Made by a program: the position numbers and the translations under genes. This document shows positions 14,084 to 14,484 of a stretch of 14,484 nt of DNA, piece after piece (within the stretch, counting starts at the first letter, position 1; each line of letters begins with the position of its first letter). The DNA comes from Thermoproteota archaeon. Lineage in GTDB: Archaea; Korarchaeota; Korarchaeia; B14-G2. The stretch covers positions 1-14,484 of the forward strand of contig QMWA01000024.1 in NCBI GenBank assembly GCA_003661385.1, in the 5' to 3' direction. The notes under the pieces were generated by a model. The model had not been told where the DNA came from, searched no databases, and saw only the letters and a program-made list of their open reading frames with translations.

Positions 14084-14484
14084 TTGAGAAAGAGTGTGCT
14101 CAGAGCATTCCTAGCCATAAGAGATAGCCCAGCTTCAGTAAGGGAGCTAGCTGAGAGGCTTGATGTAAGCTACAGTGAAGCCAGCAGGCTAGCTAAAGCC
14201 CTCATCAGCCTGGAGCTAGCCTCAAAGGAGAGGGGGAAGCTGAGGGTTGCACCAAAGGCCAAGGCAGCCCTCCTAGCTAAGCTGTCGAGGAGGTACGACA
14301 TCCTGAGGCTGCTCTCCGGTGCCAGGGAGAGGGTTCTCAGAGCCATGCTGAAGGCCAAGAGCATAAGTGAGCTCCAGAGAGCCCTAGGCCTATCCAGGTC
14401 TACTCTGGCAAGGCACCTAGCTCAGCTAGCTGAAACAGGCGCCATCAAGGTAAATGGTAGAATAGAGCTAGACCCAGACCTAGA
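14084..14484 (+). CDS. Tandem winged-helix DNA-binding protein, 3' end outside the window
   Basis: 133 residues are visible from TTG 14084, the first possible start after an in-frame TAG at 14072; the frame is open to the window edge. Two helix-turn-helix units can be seen. The first, residues 4-56, has the helix pair SVRELAERLDVSYSEASRL and wing GKLRVAPKA. The second, 72-128, has the pair SISELQRALGLSRSTLARHL and wing IKVNGRIEL. The layout resembles archaeal MarR/ArsR/IclR-like regulators with two wHTH domains, but no specific family is recognised. It starts 60 bp after carbamate kinase from its own TATA box, so it need not be coexpressed with it. Target genes are unknown. Confidence 0.75.
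   Translation, partial: MRKSVLRAFLAIRDSPASVRELAERLDVSYSEASRLAKALISLELASKERGKLRVAPKAKAALLAKLSRRYDILRLLSGARERVLRAMLKAKSISELQRALGLSRSTLARHLAQLAETGAIKVNGRIELDPDL

Noticed and set aside
1-14484. tRNA genes, CRISPR arrays, insertion sequences or attachment sites
   Set aside because: No T-arm-like GGTTCGAATCC pattern, no regularly spaced direct repeats and no transposase or integrase motif were found by reading both strands.

Overview
The window looks like a compact archaeal chromosome segment, most likely from a hyperthermophilic Thermoproteota (Crenarchaeota) such as the Desulfurococcales or Acidilobales; the exact taxon cannot be fixed from sequence alone. The reasons are AGG/ATA-rich codon use, many TTG and GTG starts, TATA-like boxes about 25 nt before the inferred transcription starts, leaderless genes beside genes with a GGTG Shine-Dalgarno core, an archaeal free-standing AlaX editing protein and an AbrB/VapB-type antitoxin start. 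No rRNA, tRNA, CRISPR array or insertion sequence was recognised.

Layout. 1-84 (-): N-terminal part of an AbrB-like antitoxin with a 19-bp palindromic operator. 246-1106 (-): membrane-anchored DUF4349 protein. 1280-2935 (+): PLP group II amino acid decarboxylase of the tyrosine/glutamate decarboxylase type. 2969-3349 (+): RidA deaminase. 3350-3577: gene-free stretch rich in inverted repeats. 3578-8242: a complete branched-chain/hydrophobic amino acid ABC transporter (HAAT/Liv type) in three transcription units: livG-livF (+), livH-livM (-) convergent with them, and the binding protein (+) divergent from livH. 8276-9553 (+): class III aminotransferase directly behind the binding protein. 9550-10497 (-): SDR-type nucleotide-sugar epimerase/dehydratase. 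10665-11408 (+): AlaX. 11386-13020 (-): YtcJ-like amidohydrolase. 13091-14023 (+): carbamate kinase. 14084-end (+): tandem winged-helix regulator cut by the window edge.

How it may work together (inference). The centre reads as an amino acid import and catabolism neighbourhood: the ABC system brings in amino acids, the decarboxylase and class III aminotransferase process them with PLP chemistry, RidA clears reactive enamine/imine by-products, and carbamate kinase can recover ATP from carbamoyl phosphate or supply it. The amidohydrolase, epimerase and AlaX have no proven link to this.

Structural points: all three convergent gene pairs overlap at their 3' ends, two of them sharing one CTAG as both TAG stops. 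CTAG is strikingly frequent in parts of the window. A recurring GGTG-(5-7 nt)-start pattern indicates that several genes start a few codons downstream of their longest reading frame. Most of the content is recognisable families; I see no clearly new system, and the most unusual items are gene arrangement, regulatory palindromes and the LivG signature motif.
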